Source: Catellatospora citrea (GTDB lineage: Bacteria > Actinomycetota > Actinomycetes > Mycobacteriales > Micromonosporaceae). Taken from it: DNA of 64,000 bases. The notes beneath the pieces are model-generated. The model was not told the DNA's origin, did no database searches, and saw only the letters and a list, made by a program, of their open reading frames with translations. Positions 16,053 to 24,260 of the stretch are shown in pieces. Where the stretch lies: assembly GCF_003610235.1 (NCBI RefSeq), contig NZ_RAPR01000001.1, positions 4,650,001 through 4,714,000 on the forward strand, written 5' to 3'. The stretch's first letter is position 1. Each line of letters begins with the position of its first letter. The translations under genes and the position numbers were made by a program.

Positions 16053-16226
16053 GTGAGCACTGAGGCTGACTTCGGCGGGCGCGACGACGACCGGGTGGTG
16101 GAACTCGAGGACGACACACCCGTGCTGCCCGACCAGACCCGTGAGGACACGGACCGGGGCTGGGGCGAGCGGTCGTGGAGCAACGACGACCGGCTGCGCG
16201 ACGAGCGCCCGCCGCACTGGGACTGA
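16053..16226 (+). CDS. 57-residue conserved acidic protein
   Basis: A very acidic, soluble small protein (VSTEADFGGRDDDRVVEL at the start) with the stretch LPDQTREDTDRGWGE and the end PPHWD. These are the recurring features of a short protein found across actinobacteria next to folate and FmdB genes (from memory). It has no membrane segment and is probably disordered. The leaderless promoter directly ahead supports expression. Function unknown. Confidence 0.65.
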   Translation: MSTEADFGGRDDDRVVELEDDTPVLPDQTREDTDRGWGERSWSNDDRLRDERPPHWD

Positions 16227-16299
16227 CCGCCGGCTACAGCGGGGGCGGGGCTGGCGCACCGCCGTACTATAGCTCGGAAACGGACATTGCGGGCGAAGC

Positions 16300-16623
16300 T
16301 CAGGAAGTGCTGCTGCTCGCGGTCGACGACGAGGTGCTCTTCGCCGGCGTGCTGCTGCTCGACGAGGAGCTGCCGCCACCGGTCGAGCTGCTCGACGCGG
16401 AGGTCGAGGAGCTGCCGGACGCCGCGGGAGCCGTGCCGGTGCCGCTGCCGCGCGAGTCGGTGCGGTAGAAGCCGGAGCCCTTGAAGACCACGCCGACCGA
16501 GGAGAACAGCTTGCGCAGGGTGCCCTCGCACGTCGGGCACTCGGTCAGCGGCTCGTCCGCGAAGGACTGCACGGCCTCCAGCTGGTGACCGCAAGCGGTG
16601 CAGGCGTACTGGTAGGTGGGCAC
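16300..16623 (-). CDS. FmdB family zinc-ribbon protein
   Basis: A 107-residue protein with an N-terminal zinc ribbon (PTYQYACTACGH, then ECPTCEG: two CX2C pairs, residues 8-36) and the FmdB feature LRKLFSSVGVVFKGSGFYRTD. The C-terminal 45 residues are almost only Ser, Thr, Gly and Ala, as in the serine-rich Rv0991c, which protects or delivers unfolded proteins to chaperones (from memory). GTG 16623 has GGAGG 5 nt upstream. It lies ahead of the 5-FTHF cyclo-ligase gene in the order known from mycobacteria. Confidence 0.9.
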   Translation of the reverse strand: MPTYQYACTACGHQLEAVQSFADEPLTECPTCEGTLRKLFSSVGVVFKGSGFYRTDSRGSGTGTAPAASGSSSTSASSSSTGGGSSSSSSSTPAKSTSSSTASSSTS

Positions 16624-16795
16624 GTTCCCCTCCATGATCATTACTGGCACTCGGGTATACCGAGTGCTAATAGTGCCTGACCGCCCCACGACGTGCCAAG
16701 TAGCTGTCGCCGATCACACTGTCCATGCCTTCTCCTCGCTGCGCTCGTCGGCGGCATCACGAGCCGCTAGTTCGTTCGCTTCGCTCGCTCACGGG

Positions 16796-17407
16796 TCAGC
16801 CGGGAATGCGCCGCAGGCCGCTCGGCATGAGCACGCCGCCCACCCGCTGGTCGTGCCCCTCGGCGGGCACCTCGTCCAGCAGCTCTCCGTCGTACAGCAG
16901 GGCGATCACCGGCGTGCCGGGCGCGATCCTGGCCAGGGCCCGGTCGTAGCTGCCTCCGCCGCGGCCCAGCCGCGCGCCGTGCCGGTCCACCGCGACCGCG
17001 GGGACCAGCACCAGATCGGCGATGGTGATTCCGGTCACGCCGGTGCGCGGGCCGGTCGGCTCGCGCAGGCCCATCGCCGCGGGCGCGAGCGAGTCCGGCC
17101 CGGTGTAGTCGGCCCAGTCGAGATCGCGGTCGGGCCGCAGCACCGGCAGCAGCACCCGGGCCACGCCGGGCGTGGCGGCGAGCCGGTCCGGCAGGTCCGG
17201 GCCGCCGGGTTCGCCGGCCATCGGCACGTACGCGCACACCGTCAGCGCCGCGCCCGGCGCGATCAGCTCCGCCAGCGACCCCGCCAGCGCCGCATCCGCC
17301 CTGGCGACGGCCGCCGGAGTCAGCCCGCGCCGAGCCGCCAGCGCCGCGGCGCGGACCGCACGCTTGGCCGCAGCGGAGGTCACTGAAGAAACGGAATATT
17401 CACTCAT
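16796..17407 (-). CDS. 5-formyltetrahydrofolate cyclo-ligase
   Basis: A 203-residue enzyme that converts 5-formyltetrahydrofolate to 5,10-methenyltetrahydrofolate with ATP, returning the stored folate to one-carbon metabolism. The conserved substrate and ATP loop LGRGGGSYDRALA lies at about 144-157, VPAVAVDRHGARLG just before it, and the closing ALLYDGEL...VGGVLMP after. The N-terminal arginine-rich helix (KRAVRAAALAARRGLT) is typical. It is divergent from the diguanylate cyclase gene; 87 bp separate the starts. Confidence 0.92.
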   Translation of the reverse strand: MSEYSVSSVTSAAAKRAVRAAALAARRGLTPAAVARADAALAGSLAELIAPGAALTVCAYVPMAGEPGGPDLPDRLAATPGVARVLLPVLRPDRDLDWADYTGPDSLAPAAMGLREPTGPRTGVTGITIADLVLVPAVAVDRHGARLGRGGGSYDRALARIAPGTPVIALLYDGELLDEVPAEGHDQRVGGVLMPSGLRRIPG

Positions 17408-17493
17408 AACGTCCCCAGGTTGTACAAGCGTCGCATCCTAGCGCGGCGTTCGCCGTTGACTCCGATGACTTCACCGCCGCCGAGGGGGAAAGT

Positions 17494-20019
17494 GTGACAC
17501 TGCGCGCACGGCTCACCACCGCCTTCCTGGCGGTGGTCCTCAGCCCCGTTCTGCTCGGCGCCTTCTTCGTCGGCACCATGGTCAGCAAGCTGTCCCACGA
17601 ACGCGCCACCGAGCGGCTGGCCGTGGCCGCCGGCTCGGTGCGCACGTCGGTCGGCGCGCTCTGCGGCCAGCTGCGCGCCGTCGCCGAGGGCGTCGCCGCC
17701 GCACCCGCCGACCAGCGCCTGGCCACCGCCGAGCGTATGGTCGCCGCCGGCCTCGCGGGCGGCGTGCACATCGACACCGGCGTCGACGGCGCCACCACCG
17801 CCCAGGCCCCGGCCCCGCCGTGGGCCGACTGCGCGGGCCCGGACCCGCAGGTGCGCCCGGACGCGGTGGCCGGATTCGAGGCGCTGTCGGCCCGGGTGCC
17901 ACTGGCCGGCCCCAACGGCGAGCCGACCGGCACCGTCTCGGCCGCCCTCACCGTGGACGGCGACCTCATCCGCCGACTGGCCCAGGCCAGCGGCGCCCAG
18001 CTGACTCTGCTGCCCGGCACCGGCGTCCCGGCGGGCGCGGCCGCGGACCCGGACGCGGCCATCGATCCGGACCTGGCGACCGACGCGGACGGCACCCTGG
18101 GTGAGCCCGGCGCCGGCGGCGCCCTCGACGGCGATGCCCTCGAAGGTGATGCCACCGGCGGCGGCGGCATCACCGACGGCGACGCGACCACCGACGGCGA
18201 CGCGGAGGACGGGGCGGGCGGCATCGGCGGGATGCCCGGCGCGGTGCCCGGTGGCATCGGCGCGCAGCCCGGCACGGCGGCGGGGCAGCCCGGCGACCTG
18301 ACCGGCGGGGCGCTGCCCGTCGACCCGACCGCCGACGGCCCCGGCACGAACGAGGTCGTCGCGGCCGGACCGCACGAGCCGCCCGCCGGCGGGCCGGTCG
18401 GCGCAGAGTTCGGCCAGGAGGTCGACCTCGCGCCCGCGCCCGAGGAGCCGGGCGGCGGCGGGCCGGTGCACACCACGATGCTCGGCGCGGACGCGGCGAC
18501 CATCAGCGCGTACGGCGGCAAGCTGGGCGACGGCGCGACCGGCTCGGCCGACAACGGACACCTCGTGGCGCGGGTCGGTCCCGTCGCCGGGGAGCCGCTG
18601 CCACTCGCGGTGTCACTGCCCGCCCGGCCGCCGACCGGCCTCTACCTGCTGCTCACCCTCGTCGTCCTGATCACCGCCGGAGTGGCCGTGACGGTCGCCT
18701 GGTGGCTGGCGAAGACCGCCACCGAGCCCGTGGTGGAGCTGGCCGCGGCCGCCGACCGGGTCGCCGGGGGCGACCTGGACGCCCGGGTGCCGGTCCGCGG
18801 CAACGACGAGATCGCCCGGATGGCCACCGCGTTCAACCACATGACCCGCGAGCTGCACACCTACGTGGCGGCGCTGACGGCCAGCCGGGACCAGCTGCGC
18901 GGGCACCTGGGCGTGCTCGGCGACACCCTGTCCAGCACCCACGACCTGGACCGCATCCTGCGCGTCATCCTGCAGACCGCCCGGCACGCCACCGGCGCGT
19001 CGGCGGGCATGGTGCTGCTGGCCGACCCGGCCACCGGCGCGCTGGTCGGCCAGTGCACCGAGGGCCTGCCCGAGCAGTGGACCACCGGCGAGCGGGGCAC
19101 CCTGCGGGTGCCGTACGGCCTGGGCCTGACCGGTCTGGTCGCGGCCACCGGCGTGCCCCGGCTGGGTCGCGTCGAGCGGGACGGGCCGCGGCTGGACCCG
19201 GGCGAGCCGGACTGCCGCACGTACATGGTGGTGCCGTTCTCGGCGCCGGGGCTGGGCGAGGCCAACTCGTTCCCGCAGCCCGGGGCGCTGCCCGCGGCGC
19301 GCGGCGTGCTGGCCCTCTACGACCGGCTGGGCCGCGACGAGTTCGACGACTCCGATCTGGTCACCCTGCGCACGTTCGCCGGGCAGGCCGCGGTCGCCGT
19401 GGACAACGTGCGGGTGCACGAGGAGGCGCAGCGGCTGTCGGTGACCGACCCGCTCACCGGGCTGTTCAACTACCGGTCGCTGCGCGAGTCGCTGCGCCGC
19501 GAGTCGGAGCGGGCCGTCCGGTTCGGCCGCCGGCTGTGTGTGCTGGCCCTGGACCTGGACCGGTTCAAGGAGATCAACGACACCTACGGCCATGCCGCCG
19601 GGGACGCCGTGCTGGCCGAGTTCGCCCAGCGCATCCGTTATGAGATCCGCGAGGTCGACGTGGCCTTCCGGCACGGCGGCGAGGAGTTCGTGGTGCTGCT
19701 GCCGGAGACCGACGAGGTGGGCGGCGTCGCCGTCGCCGAGCGGCTGTGCGAGTCGGTGCGCCGCGAGCCGATCATCGTGCCGGCCCGCGACGGCGGACCG
19801 GACCTCTACGTCAACATCACGGTCTCCATCGGACTGGCCGTGCTGCCCGACCACGGGCAGCAGGGCGCCGGGGTGCTCCAGGCGGCCGACGAGGCCCTGT
19901 ACGCCGCCAAGGCGGCCGGGCGGGACACGTTCCAGGTTGCGCTGCCCGGCGGCGTCCTGTGCCCATCCGGCGGCGCGTCGAGCAGCCCACAAGCCCCTCG
20001 ACAGGCTCGGGGCCGTTAG
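17494..20019 (+). CDS. membrane-bound diguanylate cyclase (HAMP-GAF-GGDEF)
   Basis: An 841-residue sensor that would make cyclic di-GMP. Transmembrane helix 1 lies at about 8-28. An extracytoplasmic region of about 350 residues follows, whose part 165-330 is low-complexity (Gly, Asp, Ala, Pro). Helix 2 lies at about 382-405, then HAMP (406-458), GAF (about 475-645) and GGDEF (about 650-815). The active-site loop is GGEEF near 728, and an intact inhibitory I-site RXXD (REVD) lies five residues upstream, so the enzyme should be active and feedback-inhibited. No EAL domain is present. GTG 17494 follows GGGGGAAAG. The low-complexity exterior is unusual. Confidence 0.93.
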   Translation: MTLRARLTTAFLAVVLSPVLLGAFFVGTMVSKLSHERATERLAVAAGSVRTSVGALCGQLRAVAEGVAAAPADQRLATAERMVAAGLAGGVHIDTGVDGATTAQAPAPPWADCAGPDPQVRPDAVAGFEALSARVPLAGPNGEPTGTVSAALTVDGDLIRRLAQASGAQLTLLPGTGVPAGAAADPDAAIDPDLATDADGTLGEPGAGGALDGDALEGDATGGGGITDGDATTDGDAEDGAGGIGGMPGAVPGGIGAQPGTAAGQPGDLTGGALPVDPTADGPGTNEVVAAGPHEPPAGGPVGAEFGQEVDLAPAPEEPGGGGPVHTTMLGADAATISAYGGKLGDGATGSADNGHLVARVGPVAGEPLPLAVSLPARPPTGLYLLLTLVVLITAGVAVTVAWWLAKTATEPVVELAAAADRVAGGDLDARVPVRGNDEIARMATAFNHMTRELHTYVAALTASRDQLRGHLGVLGDTLSSTHDLDRILRVILQTARHATGASAGMVLLADPATGALVGQCTEGLPEQWTTGERGTLRVPYGLGLTGLVAATGVPRLGRVERDGPRLDPGEPDCRTYMVVPFSAPGLGEANSFPQPGALPAARGVLALYDRLGRDEFDDSDLVTLRTFAGQAAVAVDNVRVHEEAQRLSVTDPLTGLFNYRSLRESLRRESERAVRFGRRLCVLALDLDRFKEINDTYGHAAGDAVLAEFAQRIRYEIREVDVAFRHGGEEFVVLLPETDEVGGVAVAERLCESVRREPIIVPARDGGPDLYVNITVSIGLAVLPDHGQQGAGVLQAADEALYAAKAAGRDTFQVALPGGVLCPSGGASSSPQAPRQARGR

Positions 20020-20028
20020 TCTCGCGAC

Positions 20029-20979
20029 ATGTCGGCTCACACCCCCCACGCACAAGCGCACGGTCAGCGGGCCACCAAGGCTGTCATCCCGGCGGCCGGA
20101 CTGGCGACCCGGTTCCTCCCGGCCACCAAGGCGGTGCCCAAGGAGTTGCTACCCGTCGTCGACCGGCCCGTTCTGCAGTACATCGTGGAGGAGGCGTCGC
20201 GCTCGGGCATCAACGACGTCCTGCTCATCACGGGTCGCGGCAAGACCAGCATGGTCGACCACTTCGACCGCCAGCCCTACCTGGAGGCGCGGCTGGAGGC
20301 CAAGGGCGACCTGGAGCGCCTGGCCGCGGTCCGCGGCACCTCAGAACTGGCCGAGATCTACACCTGCCGCCAGGGCGAGCCGCTGGGCCTGGGCCACGCG
20401 GTCTCCTACGCGGAGTCCCACGTGGGCGACGCCCCGTTCGCGGTGCTCCTCGGTGACGAGTTCACCGAGGAGTCGCAGCCGCTGCTGCCGCAGATGATCG
20501 ACCTGCAGTCGCGCACCGGCGGCATCGTGCTGGCGTTCATCGAGATCCCCGAGGACCAGGTCAACCGGTACGGCATCGCGTCGGTGTCCGACGCCGGTCC
20601 CGAGTACGCCGACGTCGAGAACGTCGTGCGGGTCACCGGCCTGGTCGAGAAGCCGGCCCGCGGACAGGCCCCGAGCAACCTGGCCGTCGTCGGCCGCTAC
20701 GTGCTGCCCGGCACCATCTTCGACGCGATCCGGCGCACCAAGCCGGGCAGCGGCGGCGAGATCCAGCTGACCGACGCGATGGCGCTGCTGCTCGCCGAGG
20801 GCACCCCGGTGCACGGCATCGTGTACCGCGGGCACCGCTACGACACCGGCATGCCGCTGGGTTACCTGCAGGCTGTCGTACAGCTGGCCAGCGAGCGCGA
20901 CGACCTCGGCCCCGCCTTCACGGAGTGGCTGAAGTCCTTCGTCGCGGGCCTCGACGGCAATGCGGGGAAGGCCGCCTGA
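20029..20979 (+). CDS. galU: UTP-glucose-1-phosphate uridylyltransferase
   Basis: A 316-residue nucleotidyltransferase that forms UDP-glucose from UTP and glucose 1-phosphate, for cell-wall polysaccharides, glycogen-type polymers and the Leloir pathway. The signature AAGLATRFLPATKAVPKELL lies at residues 23-42, and later motifs VLLGDEF (about 143) and VEKP (about 207) are intact. It starts at ATG 20029, 9 bp after the diguanylate cyclase stop, and is followed after 1 bp by glp; galU-glp-rimJ-glpR is the conserved actinobacterial order. Confidence 0.96.
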   Translation: MSAHTPHAQAHGQRATKAVIPAAGLATRFLPATKAVPKELLPVVDRPVLQYIVEEASRSGINDVLLITGRGKTSMVDHFDRQPYLEARLEAKGDLERLAAVRGTSELAEIYTCRQGEPLGLGHAVSYAESHVGDAPFAVLLGDEFTEESQPLLPQMIDLQSRTGGIVLAFIEIPEDQVNRYGIASVSDAGPEYADVENVVRVTGLVEKPARGQAPSNLAVVGRYVLPGTIFDAIRRTKPGSGGEIQLTDAMALLLAEGTPVHGIVYRGHRYDTGMPLGYLQAVVQLASERDDLGPAFTEWLKSFVAGLDGNAGKAA

Positions 20980-20980
20980 C

Positions 20981-22285
20981 ATGACCGCCACGGTCAGGTC
21001 CACTCCGGACCCCGTCCATCTCGACGCGGCAGCGGCCGCGGGCGAGCTGACGCCACTCGCCGACTACCTGGGCAGCGTGCTGCGCAGGTTGCGGGCGTTG
21101 CCGGCGTTGGATCTGGACCTGACCCAGGCGCACGGCAACGTGCTGGCCGACAACGTGCTGGCGACCCACCCGTACCCGGCCTTCGACCAGGCCGCGATCG
21201 ACGGGTACGCGGCGCGGTCCGAGGACATCGCCGCGGCGGCGGCCGGGCGGCCCGCGCGGCTGAACGTGGTGGGCGACCTCGCCGCGTCCAGCTGGCGGCC
21301 GGCCCGGCTCACGCCCGGCACCTGCTTCTCGGTGGCCGCCGGGGCGGCGCTGCCGCAGGCCGCCGACGTGGTGGTGCCGATCCGCTGGACCGACCAGGGC
21401 ATGGCCTCGGTCGAGGTGCACCACCCCGCCAAGCGCGGCTACGGCGTACGCCGCACCGGCGAGATCGTCACCGAGGGCATGGTGCTGGCGCGAGCGGGCA
21501 CGTCGGTGACCCCGGCCCTGGTCGGGGCGCTGGCCGCCAGCGGGATCGGGCACGTGATCGTGCGGCCCAGCCCGCGCGTCGTGATCGTGTCCACCGGCGA
21601 CGAACTCGTCGAGGCGGGCCGGGTCTCGCAGCCCGGCCAGGTCGTCGACGTCAACTCGCACGCGCTGACCGCGGCCACCGCGGAGGCCGGCGCGCACGCG
21701 TACCGCGTGGGGATCTGCGACGACGACCCGGAGGCACTGCGCGCGCTGCTGGAGGACCAGACGCTGCGCGCGGATCTGATCATCACCACCGGCGGTTCCG
21801 GCACCGGGCCCGGCGACATGGTGCGGCGCATCCTGTCCCGCCGCGACGGCAGCCGCGCGGGCATGGTGACCTTCACGGACGTGTCGCTCTACCCGTGCGG
21901 CACGCTCGGCTTCGGCACCGTCGGCAGCGCCGAGGAGGTGCCGATCGTCTGCCTGCCCGGCGAGCCCGGAGCCGCGCTGATCGGCTTCGAGGTGCTGGCC
22001 CGCCCCGTGATCCAGGTGCTGGCCGGGGCCGAGCCGGTGTTCCGGCCGTCGGTGCGCGGCCACCTGCTGGAGACCGTCGCGTCGCCCGGCGGGCTGCGCG
22101 AGTTCCGCCCGGCGCTGGTCGCCGAGCGCCGCGGCGGCGGATACACGGTGCAGCCGCTGCCGGGCGGTGCCCGTACCCTGGCCGGTATGGCCGAGGCAAA
22201 CGGACTACTGGTGCTGGGTGAGCGGGTGACCAGCGCGGCAGCGGGCTCCACCGTGGACGTGCTGCTGCTGGACCGCCGGCGATGA
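20981..22285 (+). CDS. glp: gephyrin-like molybdotransferase Glp (MoeA family)
   Basis: A 434-residue MoeA-family protein, normally the enzyme that inserts molybdenum into molybdopterin adenylate. In corynebacteria the homologue at this locus (Glp) acts at the septum with SepF/FtsZ and the receptor GlpR (from memory of that work). MoeA features present are FDQAAIDGYA (substrate loop), VSTGDELVEAG, TTGGSGTGPGD with the catalytic Asp, and LPGEPGAALIGFEV. The last is altered from the usual LPGNPVS, which may reduce or change catalysis. ATG 20981 is 1 bp after galU. The position between galU and a rimJ/glpR pair supports the Glp identity. Confidence 0.9.
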   Translation: MTATVRSTPDPVHLDAAAAAGELTPLADYLGSVLRRLRALPALDLDLTQAHGNVLADNVLATHPYPAFDQAAIDGYAARSEDIAAAAAGRPARLNVVGDLAASSWRPARLTPGTCFSVAAGAALPQAADVVVPIRWTDQGMASVEVHHPAKRGYGVRRTGEIVTEGMVLARAGTSVTPALVGALAASGIGHVIVRPSPRVVIVSTGDELVEAGRVSQPGQVVDVNSHALTAATAEAGAHAYRVGICDDDPEALRALLEDQTLRADLIITTGGSGTGPGDMVRRILSRRDGSRAGMVTFTDVSLYPCGTLGFGTVGSAEEVPIVCLPGEPGAALIGFEVLARPVIQVLAGAEPVFRPSVRGHLLETVASPGGLREFRPALVAERRGGGYTVQPLPGGARTLAGMAEANGLLVLGERVTSAAAGSTVDVLLLDRRR

Positions 22286-22316
22286 CGGGGCGAAGCGAGC
22301 ACAGCGAGGACAGGTC

Positions 22317-22943
22317 ATGAGCGGCGCGGTGGGTTATCCCGCGGTGCTCACCGACGGGGACATCGTGCTGCGGCCGTACCGGCGGGGCGACGCCGGTACG
22401 TGGGTCGAGGTGCGCACCTACAACGAGGCCTGGCTGCGGCAGTGGGAGGCGACGCCGCCCGCGGCCTGGTCCGAGCTGAACTCGACCGCCGCGTTCCACA
22501 TGATCCGGCGAGCCATGCGCCGCGGCGCCCGTGAGGGCGAGTCGATGCCGTTCGCGATCTGCCTGCGCGACCGCGGCCGGGAGCGCCTGGTCGGGCACAT
22601 CAACCTGGGCAGCATCGTGCGGCGGGCGTTCTCCTCGGCGTACTGCGGCTACTGGATCGACTCGCGGGTCGCCGGGCGCGGCATCATGCCCACGGCGCTC
22701 GCGCTCGTCGTCGACCACGCGTTCGGGCCGGGCCGGCTGCACCGCGTGGAGGTCAACATCCGGCCGGAGAACAAGCCCAGCCGTCGCGTGGTGGAGAAGC
22801 TCGGCTTCCGCGAGGAGGGTTACCACCCGCACTACATGTTCATCGACGGCGCTTGGCGTGATCACATCGGATATGCGCTGACCTGGGAGGACGTGGCCTC
22901 CGACGGTGGCCTGCTGGCCCGCTGGCGGCGGCGGCGCGGCTGA
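22317..22943 (+). CDS. RimJ/RimL-type GNAT N-acetyltransferase
   Basis: A 208-residue acetyltransferase of the RimJ type, which N-acetylates the terminus of a ribosomal or other protein using acetyl-CoA. Key segments are LRPYRRGDAGTW (near 18), GHINLGSIVRRAFSSAYCGYWID (about 98-118), the acetyl-CoA loop GRGIMPTALALVVDHAF, and the end VNIRPENKPSRRVVEKLGFREEG, all standard for the family. It is in the galU-glp-rimJ-glpR order known from mycobacteria and corynebacteria. Start ATG 22317, 31 bp after glp. Confidence 0.9.
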   Translation: MSGAVGYPAVLTDGDIVLRPYRRGDAGTWVEVRTYNEAWLRQWEATPPAAWSELNSTAAFHMIRRAMRRGAREGESMPFAICLRDRGRERLVGHINLGSIVRRAFSSAYCGYWIDSRVAGRGIMPTALALVVDHAFGPGRLHRVEVNIRPENKPSRRVVEKLGFREEGYHPHYMFIDGAWRDHIGYALTWEDVASDGGLLARWRRRRG

Positions 22944-22975
22944 ACCGGACTTCACCTTCGTACGGTGTGGCGTTA

Positions 22976-22987
22976 CGCGATCACGTG
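22976..22987. promoter_or_regulatory. perfect 12-bp palindrome before glpR
   Basis: GATCACGTGATC is a perfect palindrome in the 195-bp space ahead of glpR, flanked by AT-richer sequence. It could be an operator for a dimeric regulator. No specific factor is assigned. Confidence 0.3.
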
Positions 22988-23138
22988 ATCACGAACGTAG
23001 GCTCCCCTCACTGGAAGTCTTACGGTGACCGATCGATAGGCCGGTCGCCGTACCAAGGGTGACGCCGATGGCCAGTCCACGGCGGTCCGCCGACCGGCGG
23101 GCTGCGGGGAGGAGCCGTCGGCGCAGGGAGGGGAGAGG

Positions 23139-23897
23139 GTGCCGACCTCGGTGCTCCTCGCCGTCCTCGCTGCTGCGGGCCTGCTCGCTCTCGCTCCGGC
23201 GCTGGTGCGCCGGTACGACGCCACCGAGCGGCTGGTGGCCGAGCGGGCGATCTCAACCGCGCGGGTGCTGTCGCGCCGGCGGCGCCGCCGCACCGTGCCC
23301 GGCCGGCGGCCGATCCGCCCGCCGCGGGCGCTGTGCACCGCCCCCGTCTCCGCGCCGCCCGCCTCCGGCAACGGCCCGTCCCGCACCCCGCTGCGCCTGG
23401 TCGGCCAGGCCGAACGGGCCAAGGCCAAGCCGCGTCGCCGACACCGCCCGGCCGTGTACCGCCGCCGCCGGCTGCTCGCCGGGCTGGTGCTGCTGAACCT
23501 GGTGCAGCTGGCCGGTGTCGCGCTGGTCAGCCCCGGCTTCCTGATCAGCGTGTCGGTGACCGGCTCGGCCCTGCTGCTGTACGTCGCCCACCTGCGCGGC
23601 CAGGCGCTGCGGCTGGCCCGCCGCCGCCGCGCCGAGGAGCGGCAGGCGCAGTGGCTCGCGGAGCAGCAGGCGCAGGTCCGGCTCGCCCAGCGCCGCCGCG
23701 CGCAGGCCCGCCGCGAGGCCGCCCGGCTGCTCCAGGAGGAGCTGCTGCGGGCCCAGGAGCAGCTGGCCGCCCTGCAGGCCCAGGCCGAGACCCTGGCCGC
23801 CGAGGCGCCCCCGCCGCCCCGGGTGGCGACCATCTCCTACCGCGGCCGCCAGGCCGGCGTACGCGGCAAGCCCTACCACGCCGGGCCGGCCGCCTGA
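23139..23897 (+). CDS. glpR: gephyrin-like molybdotransferase receptor GlpR
   Basis: A 252-residue membrane protein that fits GlpR, the receptor that holds Glp at the membrane in corynebacteria. An N-terminal helix (about 4-22) starts the protein. An arginine- and proline-rich linker (about 45-108), a helical hairpin in the membrane (about 111-150), and a long charged coiled coil (about 155-225, rich in Arg, Gln, Ala and Glu) follow. The short conserved end TISYRGRQAGVRGKPYHAG resembles the family C terminus. GTG 23139 follows GGGAGGGGAGAGG. Identity rests mainly on position and topology. Confidence 0.8.
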   Translation: MPTSVLLAVLAAAGLLALAPALVRRYDATERLVAERAISTARVLSRRRRRRTVPGRRPIRPPRALCTAPVSAPPASGNGPSRTPLRLVGQAERAKAKPRRRHRPAVYRRRRLLAGLVLLNLVQLAGVALVSPGFLISVSVTGSALLLYVAHLRGQALRLARRRRAEERQAQWLAEQQAQVRLAQRRRAQARREAARLLQEELLRAQEQLAALQAQAETLAAEAPPPPRVATISYRGRQAGVRGKPYHAGPAA

Positions 23898-23923
23898 CCC
23901 GTCCCCGGCGCGTCGAGATCGCC

Positions 23924-23970
23924 GTTTCGGGTCGCAAGCTGCGGTGGGACCGCAGGTTCCGACCCGAAAC
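23924..23970. terminator. long imperfect hairpin after glpR
   Basis: Arms of 22 nt (23924-23945 and 23949-23970) pair at 20 positions around a GGG triloop; the outer part reads GTTTCGGGTCG and CCGACCCGAAAC. No U-tract follows. It probably ends the galU-glpR transcript ahead of the tRNA gene. Confidence 0.6.
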
Positions 23971-24067
23971 ACTGATCTCCGGACGTGACCCACGACGCAC
24001 CGGGTATGGATTCGCGATCGTTCCGCGGACCTGCTAACCTTGGCCGGTCCGTTACACGGACCGACTC

Positions 24068-24144
24068 GGGGACGTGGCGCAGCCCGGTAGCGCACCTCGT
24101 TCGCATCGAGGGGGTCAGGGGTTCGAATCCCCTCGTCTCCACCA
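24068..24144 (+). tRNA. tRNA-Ala (anticodon CGC)
   Basis: A complete cloverleaf: acceptor GGGGACG/CGTCTCC with the alanine identity pair G3-U70, D stem GCGC/GCGC, anticodon stem CCTCG/CGAGG with loop TTCGCAT (anticodon CGC, reads GCG), T stem AGGGG/CCCCT with TTCGAAT, discriminator A at 24141 and an encoded CCA at 24142-24144. A TAACCT box at 24035-24040 is a possible -10 sequence. Confidence 0.96.
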
Positions 24145-24150
24145 GAGTCA

Positions 24151-24180
24151 GAGGCCGTCTCTCCTGTGAGAGACGGCCTC
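24151..24180 (+). terminator. terminator of tRNA-Ala
   Basis: A perfect 13-bp stem (GAGGCCGTCTCTC with GAGAGACGGCCTC) around the tetraloop CTGT, 6 nt after the tRNA, followed by TTCGTTT. Confidence 0.85.
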
Positions 24181-24216
24181 TTCGTTTCCCGGAACAGCCC
24201 GGTCCCGCCGGACGGC

Positions 24217-24247
24217 GAAGGCCCGTGGCGGCGCGCCACGGGCCTTC
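24217..24247 (-). terminator. terminator of the mannosyltransferase gene
   Basis: A perfect 14-bp stem (24217-24230 GAAGGCCCGTGGCG with 24234-24247) and a GCG triloop, 13 bp beyond the stop of the Pmt gene. No U-tract follows, as is common in actinobacteria. Confidence 0.7.
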
Positions 24248-24260
24248 GTGAGACTGGCGA

